Below, piece after piece: positions 16,108-27,941 of a stretch of DNA of 64,000 bases. Under the pieces are notes generated by a model. That model made no database searches. It had not been told where the DNA came from and worked only from the letters and a program-made list of their open reading frames with translations. Source of the stretch: Thalassobacterium sedimentorum. Lineage in GTDB: Bacteria; Verrucomicrobiota; Verrucomicrobiia; Opitutales; Coraliomargaritaceae. The position numbers and the translations under genes are program-made. Location of the stretch: positions 62,001 through 126,000 of the forward strand of contig NZ_JARXIC010000011.1 in NCBI RefSeq assembly GCF_031127905.1. The letters run 5' to 3'. Positions within the stretch are counted from its first letter, which is position 1. Every line of letters begins with the position of its first letter.

Positions 16108-18639
16108 TGACAGCCCAGGCCGCTCAGCCTGACCGAGGCCCGCGGGTCCCCATAATGACTCTAAGTATGTCTCAAAGGTATACCAGCTTTCGATATAGTC
16201 CTGTAATTGATAGAGGCACTCAGCCCGCCAATAATAAAGCTCTATTCGCGAGTCATACGTAAGCAGCAACCGATCCACAACCGACAGCGCACGCTCGTAG
16301 GCCTCCATTTCAAGGTAACTACTATACAACGTGGTGCCCTTAATCACATCCTCAGGCGCAACTGCAAACTCACGTACCAGCCGTGCGCGTGCAGTCTCAT
16401 CCAGGTCCACCGTATCCAAATCGGGAGCGATTACATTGTTTCGAATTTCCAAAACTGCCGCGTCAAAATCCGCCCGTCCTTTAAATAACAGCGATCGCAG
16501 CCACCAAGCATTCTTTAAAGAGCCCGCATACGACGCCACAAAGGCCGCCGCCGATTTCTGATCGCCGCTCTCAATCCAATGCCTCACGACCTCAGTTCGC
16601 TGCTCACGACTGAATGCAGCTAAAGCCGGATCTTGAGCCAGATCCTGTTGGATCTCCCGTGTAAAGGCCTCCCCACTCAAAGAGCACAGAAAAAGCGCTC
16701 GATAATGAGGGCTCGCAGTCGACATTCGCCCCAGTCGTGACTGTAATTCAGGCGATGCAGCTGCCAATTGTAGCATGCGATGATACACACGATCCATATC
16801 AGGCATTTCGCGCTGCAGAGTTTCATGCCAGGCTGCCACCACACGTGCGGGTTGAGTGGGTAGCCAGGCATCTGCCTCTACGAAACTCACCACCCCTAAG
16901 ACCGGCTCCACAAAGCGTGCACGTTGAAAATCCAGCTCCGCTGCCACAGGATCCTGAGTCTGCGCTAAAGTGAGCTGCGCCCGTTGAGAGTAGGCGCTCC
17001 AATCAAGCGGCCGCAAATTCAGCCAATCGGATGTTATGGCCTGCGCCCGCTCAAAGTCACCTGCCGACTTGGCAGCCTGTAGCTCAGAAGCATAGCGTTC
17101 GATTCGGACAGAGGAATGCCATGGCGCATTCAAGACCCCGGCACACAGCCACATACAGCCAAAAAGAATCAACAGAACCCCGGCCCCTCTCCAAAAAATA
17201 ACAGGCACACAGCAAGCAGGGCGCCCACGTCCCGGTAATGCCAGCGCAGCAAATAAAATGGCTAAATAGACCGTGGCTGCACGGTGCCCCGATACATTCA
17301 TCCAACTATCGACCAAGAAAAGAACCACAACAATCAAAGCCAACAGACGATAACTCGCACTCGCCCCCGCCCGGATACCGCGGCAGCGCCATGCAAATGC
17401 GCACAGGAACAATACCCACAAAAACACCGCTAACAAACCACCCTCCGCAGCCAGCCACAACAGGTCATTTTCCGGCTGCAATTGCATTTCCGGCTGCGCA
17501 GACGCAGCGCGATACTGTGGAAAGACTGCCGCGAAAGTGCCAAGCCCAAACCCACTCACAGGAGCCGCCCGCACCATCTCAACGACATCTGAATAAAGCT
17601 CCCAGCGAAACTGCTGTGTAGACTCCACCTCAAAAAACTGCCCAATACGCTCGAGCGTGCGCTCATTACTCATCAACACACACATGCAGCCCAATACCAC
17701 CAAGGGAAAAGCGATCTTAAAAGAACGAGGCAAATGACGCGTGCGCAGACTCGCCAAAAACCACAGCACAATGCCGCCGAAATATAGAACAACACCTACC
17801 TGAGAGGCACTCGCAATCAATGCCGCCAAGCACAGGCTCGTTGCCGGTAGCCCCATCAGAGGCAACAACTGACGCGAACGCAGCCCACTCATCGCATACG
17901 CAAAGCTGCTCACACCGCCCATGACTAAGAGCGTCATCGTTTGCTTTTGATTCGGCGAAAAACTAAACGCATCAGCTTCGGCGGCTCCCGGATAACGAGC
18001 CCCAACCATATTTCCCCAAAATAAAAATCCCGCGAGTACACACAGAATCACACACCATCCAAAGTAAAGACGTCGCCGTCCCGCAACATTGACTGGCCAC
18101 TGTAACGCCGCATACAACCAGCCGAAACCTGCAAGAGCCAGCAACCAGGATTCAAAACTAATCCATGGTTGCACCGAAAGCACTGCCGGCAACTGAATCC
18201 CAAGAGTATCCACCGCCTGTACTCGCCACTCTGGAATAGACCAATAAAACACCGGCACAAAGGCGAGTAAGAAACAGCCAAGCAGTGCAACACAGGCGTA
18301 ATCACCGAACTTCCCCAAGCCTGTCTTAGGTGGCTTTAGCACTAACGCGACTCCCGGGAACAATAAGGCCAAGCCCCAAGCGGCGGCATGCTGTCCACTC
18401 CCGAACAGAATGAGTAGCGCCACCGCGCAAAATGCTGCTAAAAACACTCGATAAATTGGCGGCTCTCCAGGCGGCATCCGCAAACGTATTGTACCACGCG
18501 AAGCCGAGGGCGGTGGAGCAAACGATTCGCTCGCACCCCAATTGTCGGACTGAACTGGACGACGCGCATGGCCCGCGGCAGCGAGGCTGCGGGAACGTCT
18601 CGACGAACGGCGACGATGCTTACCTGAGCTGGAATTCAT
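16102..18639 (-). CDS. O-antigen-ligase-like polytopic membrane protein with TPR-type C-terminus
   Basis: This 845-residue protein starts with an Arg-rich cytoplasmic tail ([10 protein letters not shown]). About a dozen transmembrane segments follow up to residue 510. The Wzy_C-type region includes [25 protein letters not shown] and [17 protein letters not shown]. The C-terminal 330 residues are soluble and TPR-like ([22 protein letters not shown]). Proteins of this family join O-antigen or other glycans to lipid A or to proteins. The acceptor here is unknown. No polysaccharide cluster surrounds it. Confidence 0.78.
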   Translation of the reverse strand: MNSSSGKHRRRSSRRSRSLAAAGHARRPVQSDNWGASESFAPPPSASRGTIRLRMPPGEPPIYRVFLAAFCAVALLILFGSGQHAAAWGLALLFPGVALVLKPPKTGLGKFGDYACVALLGCFLLAFVPVFYWSIPEWRVQAVDTLGIQLPAVLSVQPWISFESWLLALAGFGWLYAALQWPVNVAGRRRLYFGWCVILCVLAGFLFWGNMVGARYPGAAEADAFSFSPNQKQTMTLLVMGGVSSFAYAMSGLRSRQLLPLMGLPATSLCLAALIASASQVGVVLYFGGIVLWFLASLRTRHLPRSFKIAFPLVVLGCMCVLMSNERTLERIGQFFEVESTQQFRWELYSDVVEMVRAAPVSGFGLGTFAAVFPQYRAASAQPEMQLQPENDLLWLAAEGGLLAVFLWVLFLCAFAWRCRGIRAGASASYRLLALIVVVLFLVDSWMNVSGHRAATVYLAILFAALALPGRGRPACCVPVIFWRGAGVLLILFGCMWLCAGVLNAPWHSSVRIERYASELQAAKSAGDFERAQAITSDWLNLRPLDWSAYSQRAQLTLAQTQDPVAAELDFQRARFVEPVLGVVSFVEADAWLPTQPARVVAAWHETLQREMPDMDRVYHRMLQLAAASPELQSRLGRMSTASPHYRALFLCSLSGEAFTREIQQDLAQDPALAAFSREQRTEVVRHWIESGDQKSAAAFVASYAGSLKNAWWLRSLLFKGRADFDAAVLEIRNNVIAPDLDTVDLDETARARLVREFAVAPEDVIKGTTLYSSYLEMEAYERALSVVDRLLLTYDSRIELYYWRAECLYQLQDYIESWYTFETYLESLWGPAGLGQAERPGLSL

Positions 18640-18811
18640 GTTTTATCGAAAGATGGAAACTATACATTATTGGCGAACGAGGCAAAGCTTGGAATGAAGG
18701 GCGGCAGGTGCAATGACTTTTGAGGCCGACATCGAATAGGGATAGCTTTTTTCGTATCGACCCCGCCCGCCTAGTGGCTCTACATCTATTACATCCACCC
18801 GCGTTGTCTCG

Positions 18812-21124
18812 ATGCCAGCTCCTACACAAAACGATCAGTCCATCACCGGCGTCCTCGAACGGATCATCTACTTCAATGAAGAGAATGCCTACTGCGTGGC
18901 TGAATTGCAGGTCACAGATAGCGTACGCCCCGTCACAGTGCTTGGCGCCCTGCCTGGTGTACAATGCGGCGAGACTCTACAACTGAGTGGACAATGGACC
19001 CGCCATCCGCAACACGGTGATCAATTTAAAATCGCACAATTCAAATCACAGCTGCCAGCATCGGTGCACGGCATACGCAAATATTTAGGCAGCGGCCTAA
19101 TCCATGGCATCGGGAAATCCTACGCCAAGAAAATCGTCGATCACTTTGGAGCCGACACCCTCAAAATCATCAGCGAAGATTCCGGCCGCTTGCACGAGAT
19201 TCCCGGCATCGGCAAGCAACGTGCCAAATCGATTAAAGTCGCCTGGGATGAGCAAAGCGCAGTACGCGATGTAATGATGTTTCTCCAGACCTATGGAGTC
19301 ACACCCTCCCAATGTGTACGTCTAGTCAAAAAATACGGGAGTGGCGCCAAGCGCATCTTACAAGACGAGCCGTATCGGTTAGCACAGGATATCGAACGTA
19401 TCGGCTTCAAAACAGCCGATAAGATCGCCCTGAACCTCGGCTTTCCCACCAACTCTAAAGAGCGCATCGACGCGGGCGTCCTTCACACCATGCGGCAATT
19501 GGAAGACGAAGGACATACACTGGGAACAGAGAACATGCTATTAGAGCAGGCAACACAGTTACTCTCACTGGACCCCAAGCTGATTCAAACCCGTATCCAC
19601 GCCCTGGATCAAGCTGGTAGCCTCTTCAGCATCCACGCCTACGATCAGAATCAGGAATCGCTGGGACCTGCTTACCAACTGCCCACCACTGCGAGCGCTG
19701 AGAAACGCATTGCAGACGCCATCGCGCGTATCGCTCATACCGCGTCCATGCTGCCTGAAATTAAAATTGATGCTGCAGTGGATTGGGCCCAATCACGCGC
19801 CGGATTCAGATTTGCCGAACAGCAGACGGTCGCACTGCGCAATACACTGGCAGCTAAGGTATCCATTATTACTGGCGGCCCAGGCACAGGAAAAACCACC
19901 ATTTTACGCGCTGTAGTGGACATTTTGAAAGCGAAACGCGCACGTATCCAGCTCGCATCGCCCACCGGGCGGGCCGCGCAGCGACTCGCGGAAGCCTCAG
20001 GCACCGCCGCCAGCACGATTCACCGCTTATTAAAATACGACGCGGCCACCCGCAGCTTCACCCACAACGAGGACAATCCCCTACCCTGCGACTTTCTTAT
20101 TCTGGATGAAACCAGTATGCTCGACACCCGCCTGGCCGCCAGTCTAGTGCAAGCAATTCCCAGCGGCGCCCATCTGCTACTGGTTGGCGATGCCGATCAA
20201 CTCCCCTCAGTCGGCGCGGGCAATATACTCGGGGACTTAATGGCGGCGCCACCAGCCAAAGTCACCCGCCTCAACATCATCTACCGACAGGGCAAAGAGA
20301 GCGGCATAGTCACCACTGCACACGCCATCTTGCAAGGGGAAACACACCCCGGCATGACCTATCGCAGTTTGCGCAATCTGGATCCCAGCCAGGATTTCAC
20401 TTTTATTGAAGCCGAACAACCCGAACAATGCATACAGGCCATCAAATACCTGGCGAAAGAATATATCCCCAAGACGCACAACATTGATCCTATTAGAGAT
20501 TTACAGGTAATGTCACCCATGCACCGGGGCAGCGGGGGAATCACGGTCTTGAATACAGAATTACAGGAAGTGCTGAACCCTAGGCGTAAGGCCGAATCGC
20601 GCCTACGCTCCGATCCAGACTATACCCCCGCCACTCAGACACACTTCCGTGAAAAAACCCGCAAGCCACTGCCAGTTGAAATCGAATACGGCAGCAGCAT
20701 CTTTCGTATTGGCGATAAGGTGATTCAAACACGCAATAACTACGATAAGAATGTTTTCAACGGTGATACCGGCATCATCTGCTCAATCGCCGCCGACCGC
20801 TCTGGCCTCAGCATCGAATTCGACCAAAGAATTGAATATACCAAAGGCGAACTCTCAGAGATCCAGCACGCATATACCATCTCTATCCATAAAAGCCAGG
20901 GCAGCGAGTACCCCGTCGTCGTCATACCACTACTCAAGCAACACTTCTTATTACTGCAACGCAACCTCGTCTACACCGCCATCACGCGCGCGCGTCGCAA
21001 AGTTTACATCGTAGGCTCGCTCGATGCCTATGCGATGGCCGTTAAAAACAACGAACAACAAGTGCGCCGCACTCACCTACAAACACGCTTACGCATGGCC
21101 TGCCAAGCAAATGGAGATAGCTAG
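18812..21124 (+). CDS. recD2: RecD2-type ATP-dependent DNA helicase
   Basis: This 770-residue superfamily 1B helicase has an N-terminal OB-like domain and helix-hairpin-helix regions (IHGIGKSYAKKIVDHFG, LHEIPGIGKQRAKSI). Walker A is GGPGTGKTT (about residue 355) and Walker B LILDETSM (about residue 430). Late motifs include YAITIHKSQGSEYP-like YTISIHKSQGSEYP and VYTAITRARRKVY. RecD2 is a 5'-3' helicase that works without RecBC. It is shorter at the N-terminus of the ATPase than RecD of RecBCD. No recB or recC gene is nearby, which supports RecD2. Confidence 0.92.
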   Translation: MPAPTQNDQSITGVLERIIYFNEENAYCVAELQVTDSVRPVTVLGALPGVQCGETLQLSGQWTRHPQHGDQFKIAQFKSQLPASVHGIRKYLGSGLIHGIGKSYAKKIVDHFGADTLKIISEDSGRLHEIPGIGKQRAKSIKVAWDEQSAVRDVMMFLQTYGVTPSQCVRLVKKYGSGAKRILQDEPYRLAQDIERIGFKTADKIALNLGFPTNSKERIDAGVLHTMRQLEDEGHTLGTENMLLEQATQLLSLDPKLIQTRIHALDQAGSLFSIHAYDQNQESLGPAYQLPTTASAEKRIADAIARIAHTASMLPEIKIDAAVDWAQSRAGFRFAEQQTVALRNTLAAKVSIITGGPGTGKTTILRAVVDILKAKRARIQLASPTGRAAQRLAEASGTAASTIHRLLKYDAATRSFTHNEDNPLPCDFLILDETSMLDTRLAASLVQAIPSGAHLLLVGDADQLPSVGAGNILGDLMAAPPAKVTRLNIIYRQGKESGIVTTAHAILQGETHPGMTYRSLRNLDPSQDFTFIEAEQPEQCIQAIKYLAKEYIPKTHNIDPIRDLQVMSPMHRGSGGITVLNTELQEVLNPRRKAESRLRSDPDYTPATQTHFREKTRKPLPVEIEYGSSIFRIGDKVIQTRNNYDKNVFNGDTGIICSIAADRSGLSIEFDQRIEYTKGELSEIQHAYTISIHKSQGSEYPVVVIPLLKQHFLLLQRNLVYTAITRARRKVYIVGSLDAYAMAVKNNEQQVRRTHLQTRLRMACQANGDS

Positions 21125-21173
21125 CAGCGCAACTTTGCAGATGGATCAATCCTTCAGGTAATCACCAAACCGA

Positions 21174-21209
21174 CAAAAAAAGAGCCGCCCCCAGCGAGAC
21201 GACTCTTTC
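21174..21209 (-). terminator. Rho-independent terminator for the DUF2383 gene
   Basis: Read on the minus strand, AAGAGTCGTC pairs completely with GGCGGCTCTT (two G-U pairs). A run of seven thymines follows. It lies just after the stop of the gene at 21231-21689. Confidence 0.85.
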
Positions 21210-21230
21210 ACATTGCTATCGAAAATGGGT

Positions 21231-21689
21231 TTACGCGGCTTTAATCTTCAAGCGCAAGCGATCGATTGCTCCCTGCACACAGTGCTTCAAGTCGTGAATG
21301 GCACGAGTGGTTTCACCATCCAACGCTTCGACATCGTCAAAGGTATCCTGAATATAATCGATCAGCTTCTCTTCTCCTCGGATTGCTTCATCGACAACCG
21401 CATCCGTATTCTGACTGGACGTGAATAAATCCTTCACACTAATCAGGGCCCGATGTGTCGTTCCTTCCAGTGAGCCACGATCCTTTTCCTCCTCGCCGAT
21501 GCATTCCAAGCGAGAGTTTAATGCGGCCACTCGCTCGCGACGATTGCTTTCAATTTCACGAAAACAGAGCGCCAAATTCGCATCCTCATTCTGCACTCGC
21601 TCAGCTGCTTTTTCATATCCTTTAACAGAATCGTTGGCGTGGATGACAAGACGTTCCAGTTCTCTTTTAACAGTGCTTTTTGTGCTCAT
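21231..21689 (-). CDS. PA2169-family four-helix-bundle protein (DUF2383)
   Basis: This 152-residue, highly charged helical protein has the DUF2383 pattern: a first helix with LIHANDSVKGYEKAAE-like LVIHANDSVKGYEKAAE and a later RGEEKLIDYIQDTFDD segment. These ferritin-like bundles are often stress induced; no reaction is known. GAAGGAAA lies eight bases before the ATG. It is a single-gene transcript with its own terminator. About 225 bp upstream of it hold no gene. Confidence 0.82.
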   Translation of the reverse strand: MSTKSTVKRELERLVIHANDSVKGYEKAAERVQNEDANLALCFREIESNRRERVAALNSRLECIGEEEKDRGSLEGTTHRALISVKDLFTSSQNTDAVVDEAIRGEEKLIDYIQDTFDDVEALDGETTRAIHDLKHCVQGAIDRLRLKIKAA

Positions 21690-21915
21690 AATAATTTCCT
21701 TCTCTAGTTTATATTAATTGGATGAGAGGATTTATACAATGCCTTCCGCATGCCAACTTGAGGGCAGCACCCCAGGTAAAAACCATAAGAAACTGATAAA
21801 CAGTAAGTAACAACTCACCACAAAAAGACCAAAAGAACTAACAGAGCTCTGAATCCTGCTTTATGCAATGCCCGCAATAGGCGGATAGTGCAAAATTCAT
21901 TAAGCACAAGAACGG

Positions 21916-23574
21916 TTAATCCTCAGACTGTGCCAGAGAATTGACCGCCCTCAAATCGAGCTTACCGGTGACTAAGGTCGGCACATGATCGACCTCTTTA
22001 ATGACTTTAGGTATCCATAAATTTGAGAAACCGGCCTGTATCAACTTGTCCCTGACATCATTTAGTTCGAGCTCAAGCTCTGACGCAGCGATCAAGACCA
22101 GTACCTCGCCCTTAGCCGCATCAGGTCGCCCCGCGACGGCCAGCATCGGCACTTCACACTCCAACAGATCATAGGCTTGAATCAAAGCTTCTTCAACTGT
22201 GCCGTGGGGCACCATTTCGCCAGCAATTTTTGAGAATCTCGAGAGCCGCCCTTCAATAAACAGAAAACCATCTGCATCGAAGCGCGCGAGGTCTCCAGTC
22301 ACAAACCAATCGCCCAGCTTAACCTCCGCACTGCGTTCCGGCTCGTTCAAATAACCACCAAATACGTTCGCTCCTTTTAAGGCCAACAGACCTACCAAGC
22401 TCACATCCATATCTTCCATCGTATCCGGATTCAGGATACGTGCTGCCTGACCGGGCAAAAGGCGTCCCACAGAGCCACGTCGACAGCCTTGACCGGAATC
22501 ACCAGGATATGGCACTCCCGTGGGTACCGACGGCAAATTAACAGAGACGACCGGCGATGTCTCTGTCAGACCGTAGCCTTCCAGATACAAACCTCCGAAG
22601 CGAGCTTCCCATGCATCTGCAAACCCCTCTGGCGTCTTTTCGGCTCCGGCCACCACATACTTAAGCGTAGCCAACTGCTCAGGAGCGACACGTTTCAGGT
22701 AAGGTTTAAAGAAGGTGGGTGTGCCAACTAATATAGTCGCGCCCTCGGCCTCAACGGCCTCGGCGACACGCTTGACTTCCAGGGGGCTCGGCAAAGTCAC
22801 AACCTCACAGCCTCGCAAGAGTGGAAACCAGAGCGTGACCGTGAATCCGAAACTATGAAAAATCGGAAGATTGGCGATGATCTTTTCACTTCTGGGCAGC
22901 AAGCCGGATGCATCGATTTGGGCACAATTACTTAAGATATTACGGTGCGTCAGCACCACGCCTTTAGGCTCTCCGGAGCTGCCACTGGTAAACAATAGAC
23001 CAGCCTCGCGCTCACCTCCCTGAGAAGGCACCTTAAGCCAGCGGGCCAGCAATTGACCCGGCACTAGATAAATTAAACCAAGCAGGCCCAATGTCTTTGC
23101 CTTAGGTAAGGCCTTCATTGCGTCCAGCAAATCAACTACACCGCTCTCGGGCCAGGGAAACAAAGGCATTTTTTGCTGCACCTGCCGAGTGGTGAGCAAG
23201 CAGTCAATCTCAGCCTTGCGCATGCAGGCCTCAGCACTGGCGGCTCCGAGGGTGAAGTTCAAATTGACTGGCACTTTCCCTGCCAACATAACTGCAAGAT
23301 TGGCAATGTAGCCCCCAAGTCCTGGTGGAAAAATGATACCAATCCGCGACTTTGAACTCAAATCCGCAATGCGACGCGACAACATATAGGAAATAGCTAG
23401 TAGGAAGCCGCTCTTCATCGTGCGCCGTTGACGAGTGCGATCCGCAATCAGTTCACGATGCGGATGACGAGCCAAAGCAACAAAACACTCGTGCGCGAGA
23501 TGCTGATTCAGGTCAGCTCGCTGCCCGAATACAGACTCATCAATATCTATTCTTTTTCCCAAATTCACAGTCAT
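21916..23574 (-). CDS. AMP-binding acyl-CoA/acyl-ACP synthetase
   Basis: The protein is an adenylate-forming enzyme. It has the P-loop [18 protein letters not shown], the motif [13 protein letters not shown], the hinge [19 protein letters not shown] and the C-terminal lysine region TGKLDLR. It resembles the acyl-ACP synthetase half of Aas, which activates fatty acids for phospholipid remodelling. The associated acyltransferase domain is absent. The start [10 protein letters not shown] at 23574 is preferred because the longer frame (to 23694) begins with an unlikely Cys-rich stretch; AGGAG lies 11 bases upstream. The substrate chain is not known. Confidence 0.8.
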   Translation of the reverse strand: MTVNLGKRIDIDESVFGQRADLNQHLAHECFVALARHPHRELIADRTRQRRTMKSGFLLAISYMLSRRIADLSSKSRIGIIFPPGLGGYIANLAVMLAGKVPVNLNFTLGAASAEACMRKAEIDCLLTTRQVQQKMPLFPWPESGVVDLLDAMKALPKAKTLGLLGLIYLVPGQLLARWLKVPSQGGEREAGLLFTSGSSGEPKGVVLTHRNILSNCAQIDASGLLPRSEKIIANLPIFHSFGFTVTLWFPLLRGCEVVTLPSPLEVKRVAEAVEAEGATILVGTPTFFKPYLKRVAPEQLATLKYVVAGAEKTPEGFADAWEARFGGLYLEGYGLTETSPVVSVNLPSVPTGVPYPGDSGQGCRRGSVGRLLPGQAARILNPDTMEDMDVSLVGLLALKGANVFGGYLNEPERSAEVKLGDWFVTGDLARFDADGFLFIEGRLSRFSKIAGEMVPHGTVEEALIQAYDLLECEVPMLAVAGRPDAAKGEVLVLIAASELELELNDVRDKLIQAGFSNLWIPKVIKEVDHVPTLVTGKLDLRAVNSLAQSED

Positions 23575-23766
23575 AGTTGGAAGCACTCCTGTCATACTGG
23601 TAACGACGCTGGTGAAAGGATCCGACTCCAAAAGCACTGGTAAACCTGCGGAACGCTCCCCGCATATCAGGCAGCATGTATAATAGAAAAACACAAAAAG
23701 ACACGCACCATTTCGTCATGCAACTGATGCATAAGCAATTAAGCGATTAGCTCAACCCTTTTCGAT

Positions 23767-24789
23767 TCATTGCTCCTTCTCGACCGCTTCCGCCTCACGA
23801 ATCTTCAGTACTTCCGTCAACATTGCCTGCTTCAATGCTTCAAAGCCCTCATCCGAGACGCAAGAGATGGGATAAACCTTCTCTTTCACCTTCTGCTGAA
23901 AGATTTTGAGATTCTCTGCAGCATTCGGCTCATCCATCTTATTCGCACAGATCAGCTCTGGCTTACGCGCAAGACCTGGCATGTATAGTTTCAACTCATT
24001 GACTAAAACCTTGTAGTCAGCAAGTGGATCGCGCCCATCAGTGCCCTCCATATCCAGCATAATTAAGAGTACTTTACAGCGTTCCACATGCTTAAGAAAG
24101 CGATGACCGAGACCGCGGTTCTCACTTGCGCCTTCGATCAGGCCGGGAATATCGGCGACAGTAATCCGCTCAAACTGCTCAGGATACTCCAGCACCCCCA
24201 CAGTCGGAAAGATGGTGGTAAAAGGATAGGCGCCCGTCTTCGGGTGCGCGTTTGTCACCATATTCAGCAATGTCGACTTGCCTGCGTTCGGGAAGCCGAT
24301 CAGCCCCACATCGGCAATCGTCTTAATAATCAGGCGAAAATCTCCCTCTTCTGCCGGCTTACCAAGAGTGAACTGGCGCGGCGCCTGATTGGTCGACGAT
24401 TTAAACTGAGCGTTGCCCTTACCGCCTTCGCCGCCTTCAAGCAGAAGTACCTTTTGCCCATGCTCCAGCACCTCTGCAATCGGATCTCCAGAATCACGAT
24501 CAACCACAATAGTGCCCACAGGCAGTCTTAAAACAATGTCCTCCCCATTAGCACCATGCTGATCGCTTCCGCGACCGGGTTCACCATTCTTGGCTTTCCA
24601 ACCTGGTTTGAAGTGATAATCCGTCAAATCCGCAACATTGGTATCGCCCACGATATAAACATCCCCGCCGCGACCACCGTCGCCACCATCAGGGCCTCCC
24701 TTAGGCTCATACTTTGCACGGCGAAAGCTAAAACAGCCATCGCCACCATTACCTGCCTTGAAATTCACTTTGACCTCGTCGTAAAACAT
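23767..24789 (-). CDS. obgE: Obg-family GTPase (ribosome assembly)
   Basis: This 340-residue protein has the glycine-rich Obg fold ([11 protein letters not shown]-like [25 protein letters not shown], residues 1-158). The G domain follows with G1 [10 protein letters not shown]3 DIPGLIEGA and G4 ANKMDEP. Obg is an essential GTPase in late 50S ribosome assembly and stress signalling. AAGGAGG lies directly before the ATG. The optional C-terminal OCT domain is missing, as in many phyla. Confidence 0.95.
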   Translation of the reverse strand: MFYDEVKVNFKAGNGGDGCFSFRRAKYEPKGGPDGGDGGRGGDVYIVGDTNVADLTDYHFKPGWKAKNGEPGRGSDQHGANGEDIVLRLPVGTIVVDRDSGDPIAEVLEHGQKVLLLEGGEGGKGNAQFKSSTNQAPRQFTLGKPAEEGDFRLIIKTIADVGLIGFPNAGKSTLLNMVTNAHPKTGAYPFTTIFPTVGVLEYPEQFERITVADIPGLIEGASENRGLGHRFLKHVERCKVLLIMLDMEGTDGRDPLADYKVLVNELKLYMPGLARKPELICANKMDEPNAAENLKIFQQKVKEKVYPISCVSDEGFEALKQAMLTEVLKIREAEAVEKEQ

Positions 24790-24930
24790 GCCTCCTTTTC
24801 AGCAGAGTACGCGCGCTTTGCAAATCTAATCCCCCAGCACCCCTCGAAACCCTCACACGCATGTCATAGCCGCAAACAGACTGCTGCCATTTCTGGATGA
24901 CTGTAATTTCACAGGCTCCACAAAGCACCA

Positions 24931-27054
24931 CTATAAGGCCTGCTCGACCGCAGTGCGCACGATACCATTGCTCAAACTCTGCGGCAGCACCGTTACCTCA
25001 CCATCTGGCGTATACAGAACGTAAAGCGGTACCCCGGAGCGACCAAAGCTTTCCAGCGCATCCGTAATCACAGGGTCGTAACGTGTCCAATCAGCCTCCA
25101 AAGCGACAATATCATATGCCTGGAAAAGCTCCGCCGTCGCATCCGTGCGTAACGCAACCTTCTTGTTCACTTGACAAATGAGACACCAAGTCGCCGTAAA
25201 ATCGACAAAAACCGGGCGTCCCTGCGCAAGCAAGGCATCCACCTTATCTGCAGACCAAGGCCCCCACTGACCAGTCGCGTCGGCGAGAGTCGGCTGCTCT
25301 CCATAATTAGTATAGGCGCGCTGAATGGCCCTCATACCAATGACCAAAGCTGCCCCCACCAGCGCCAGCGCCAGCGACTTAGCAATCCACTGCGTACGCT
25401 GAGAACGAAACGCAGCCCCCCAGCGACCAAAAATCCATGCAGCCACAGAGCTCACCAACATGATCACAAGTAAAATAAAAATCGCGTCCACACCCCCCTG
25501 ACGCCCTGCAACCAACGCAAGAAACACAACAGCTCCCATCAGCAAAAAGCCCATGCCCTGCTTAAAAGATTCCATCCAGAGTCCGGGTTTAGGCAAAAAA
25601 GCCACCAGCTTGGGAAACACTGACAATACTAAGAAAGGAGACGCCAGCCCCAGCCCCATCATACCAAAAATTAACAAGCCTGTGGCCAAATTTGCCTGCA
25701 CCGCCAGACCGCTGACCCCCGCCACTAATGGTCCCATGCAGGGAGCACCAACCACAGCAGCTAGTATACCCATACCAAACGAGCCTAAGGCATCGTTCCG
25801 CTGAGCAACCGAGGCATCTGCCCCCACCAATTTACCGCCCAACTCGAAAACGCCCATCAAATTCAAACCGAATAGGAAAAAGACCGTAGTCAACACCACG
25901 ACAAAGCCAGGACTCTGCAACTGAAAACCCCAGCCGATGCGCTCGCCCAAGGCGCGCAAGGCAAATAAAACTCCCGCCAAAACCAAAAAACTCAGCACCA
26001 CACCAACGGTGTATGCCAGGCCATGCCGTAAGGCATCCCGACGCGCCTGCCCCGCATGTTTCAACAAAGAAAAGACCTTGAGTGAAAGCACTGGCAGCAC
26101 ACAGGGCATGATATTTAAAATAAGCCCCCCCAGAAAAGCCAGGGCCAGAAATCCCGGCAACCCAAGAGCCAGTAAACGCTGCTCGAACCCCCGAGGCGCG
26201 GCACTTGCGACCGCATCGTCCGCAGGCAGTAATGCAGTAGGAGCAGCTCCGATCTCGGCAGTAACCTGCCAAGCGCCTTGATCAGACTGCAAAATACCAC
26301 TAATCGAATCGGGCTGATTCTCCAAAAAAGGGGTATCCAGTGGCAAATGCAGTTCTGCTTGATTCGCCGCTGGAAAACTCAAAGTTTGCTCGGCACTAGG
26401 GTCCACCTGCCCCTCCACTGCTGCATAAAAGTATAGCTCAGTCGGCATCTCTGAACCCGACAGTGAAAGTATCAGACTCGCATCACTTAAAGATGCATGA
26501 ACTTGCCAAGGAGCCTGCGCCTGAGCCTGACGCTCGCGGGCAGTTTGAAAACTCACTGCTTCCTCACCGGCTTCAGTCACCTCGGCCACTGGCATCTGCA
26601 ATTGCAGACGGGCATCACCGGGTAGACAGACTTCCTTACAAATGAGCCAAAACAAATCCGCTTGTAGATCCAAGGTTGCTCCCAGTGGCAAAGTTTCCGA
26701 AGCCTGCATGGTCACGAGTAATACAGCCTCCTCTTCATAGCCGTAATTCACCATGCCAGCCATTGAAATGCGCTCGGGAGCTGGCCATTGAATCTCACCA
26801 GCAGTGATCCCCTCTGGCAAGGTCCAGTCGATGGAGGCAGCGAGCCCGCTGGCACCAGGATTCTCCCAATAAATATGCCAATGTGGCTCTAATTTAAAGC
26901 GCACAGCCACATCGAAAGATTCACCGGGAACAATCGCACGGTTTTCAGCAAGCAGCTCGACGGTGGTATGCTCCGCAACTACGGGCGCAGCATTCGCCGA
27001 CGATAGCATCCAGACGAATAAGGAGAGACAAAAGCGCAGCATATTTTTAGCCAT
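24931..27054 (-). CDS. dsbD: DsbD-type thiol:disulfide interchange protein
   Basis: From the ATG at 27054 the protein has about 707 residues and a signal peptide. An N-terminal DsbC-like periplasmic domain carries a CxxxC pair (CKEVCLPGD). An eight-helix CcdA-like transmembrane domain follows with cysteines in NIMPCVLPVLSLK and GAPCMGPLVAG. A C-terminal thioredoxin domain carries WCLICQVNK. It moves electrons from cytoplasmic thioredoxin to periplasmic acceptors. A 5' extension to 27108 is possible but begins before the signal peptide. Confidence 0.92.
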   Translation of the reverse strand: MAKNMLRFCLSLFVWMLSSANAAPVVAEHTTVELLAENRAIVPGESFDVAVRFKLEPHWHIYWENPGASGLAASIDWTLPEGITAGEIQWPAPERISMAGMVNYGYEEEAVLLVTMQASETLPLGATLDLQADLFWLICKEVCLPGDARLQLQMPVAEVTEAGEEAVSFQTARERQAQAQAPWQVHASLSDASLILSLSGSEMPTELYFYAAVEGQVDPSAEQTLSFPAANQAELHLPLDTPFLENQPDSISGILQSDQGAWQVTAEIGAAPTALLPADDAVASAAPRGFEQRLLALGLPGFLALAFLGGLILNIMPCVLPVLSLKVFSLLKHAGQARRDALRHGLAYTVGVVLSFLVLAGVLFALRALGERIGWGFQLQSPGFVVVLTTVFFLFGLNLMGVFELGGKLVGADASVAQRNDALGSFGMGILAAVVGAPCMGPLVAGVSGLAVQANLATGLLIFGMMGLGLASPFLVLSVFPKLVAFLPKPGLWMESFKQGMGFLLMGAVVFLALVAGRQGGVDAIFILLVIMLVSSVAAWIFGRWGAAFRSQRTQWIAKSLALALVGAALVIGMRAIQRAYTNYGEQPTLADATGQWGPWSADKVDALLAQGRPVFVDFTATWCLICQVNKKVALRTDATAELFQAYDIVALEADWTRYDPVITDALESFGRSGVPLYVLYTPDGEVTVLPQSLSNGIVRTAVEQAL

Positions 27055-27144
27055 ATATAGAAAGATGGATAGCAAGCATGCCTGTTTTATTCCAGAACAA
27101 GTACACATTTAATAACTGTAAGGAACTCCGCATAGTCCCGATCT

Positions 27145-27939
27145 ATGCAAATGCTAAAAGTTCTCTGCGCCCCTGACGTCAAGCCTGTGCCTCCAACCAC
27201 TCCCAATAATCCAACTTACTCGATTATCATTCCCGCTTACAATGAGGCCACCGAACTGCCCGCGACCTTGCACGCCATACGCTCAGCGATGCAAACTTGT
27301 ACCATGCCGGGGGAGTGCATCGTCGTCGACAACAATTCCAGCGACGCAACTGCACACGTCGCCCTGGCGCATGGCGCGGACCTGGTGGTGCATGAACCAG
27401 TCAACCAAATCGCGCGCGCCCGCAATGCCGGCACTCGGCAGAGCTGTGGCCAGTTTCTAATCTTTATCGACGCCGACACCCGCATTCCTGCAGAATTGCT
27501 AAACACAGCATTGCAACTTCTAGAGCAAAACACCTGCGTCGGCGGTGGCTCAATCATCAAGTTTGAAGGAAAGGTGAGCCACATCGGCCGCTGCGGCATT
27601 GCGCTCTGGGAACAGATCTCCAAACTCACGCGCACCGCCGCCGGCAGTTTCCTGTTCTGTCGCCGCGATGCATTTGATGCAGTCGGCGGCTATGATGAAT
27701 CACTCTATGCCAGCGAAGAAGTCCGTTTTTCCCGTCAACTCAAGAAATGGGGCAAAGCCAAGGGCCTAGGCTTCACGATACTACAACACAATCCGGCACT
27801 TACCTCAGCACGGAAACTCAAGTGGTATTCCGGTCCGCAAATTCTAGCTTGGGTGGCACTCATGATCCTACTTCCACTCGCGGTGCGTTCACGCAAGCTT
27901 TGCGGTTTTTGGTACAATCGACCGCTATCAAATGAGTAA
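27145..27939 (+). CDS. Family 2 glycosyltransferase
   Basis: This 264-residue protein has a GT-A fold with SIIIPAYNEATELPATL, DNNSSDAT and the DxD-type FIDADTRIP, followed by GGYDESLYASEEVRFS. A hydrophobic segment near the C-terminus (WVALMILLPLAV) suggests membrane association. It transfers a sugar from a nucleotide donor; donor and acceptor are unknown. It converges with the hybrid kinase, leaving two bases between the genes. Confidence 0.85.
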   Translation: MQMLKVLCAPDVKPVPPTTPNNPTYSIIIPAYNEATELPATLHAIRSAMQTCTMPGECIVVDNNSSDATAHVALAHGADLVVHEPVNQIARARNAGTRQSCGQFLIFIDADTRIPAELLNTALQLLEQNTCVGGGSIIKFEGKVSHIGRCGIALWEQISKLTRTAAGSFLFCRRDAFDAVGGYDESLYASEEVRFSRQLKKWGKAKGLGFTILQHNPALTSARKLKWYSGPQILAWVALMILLPLAVRSRKLCGFWYNRPLSNE

Positions 27940-27941
27940 AA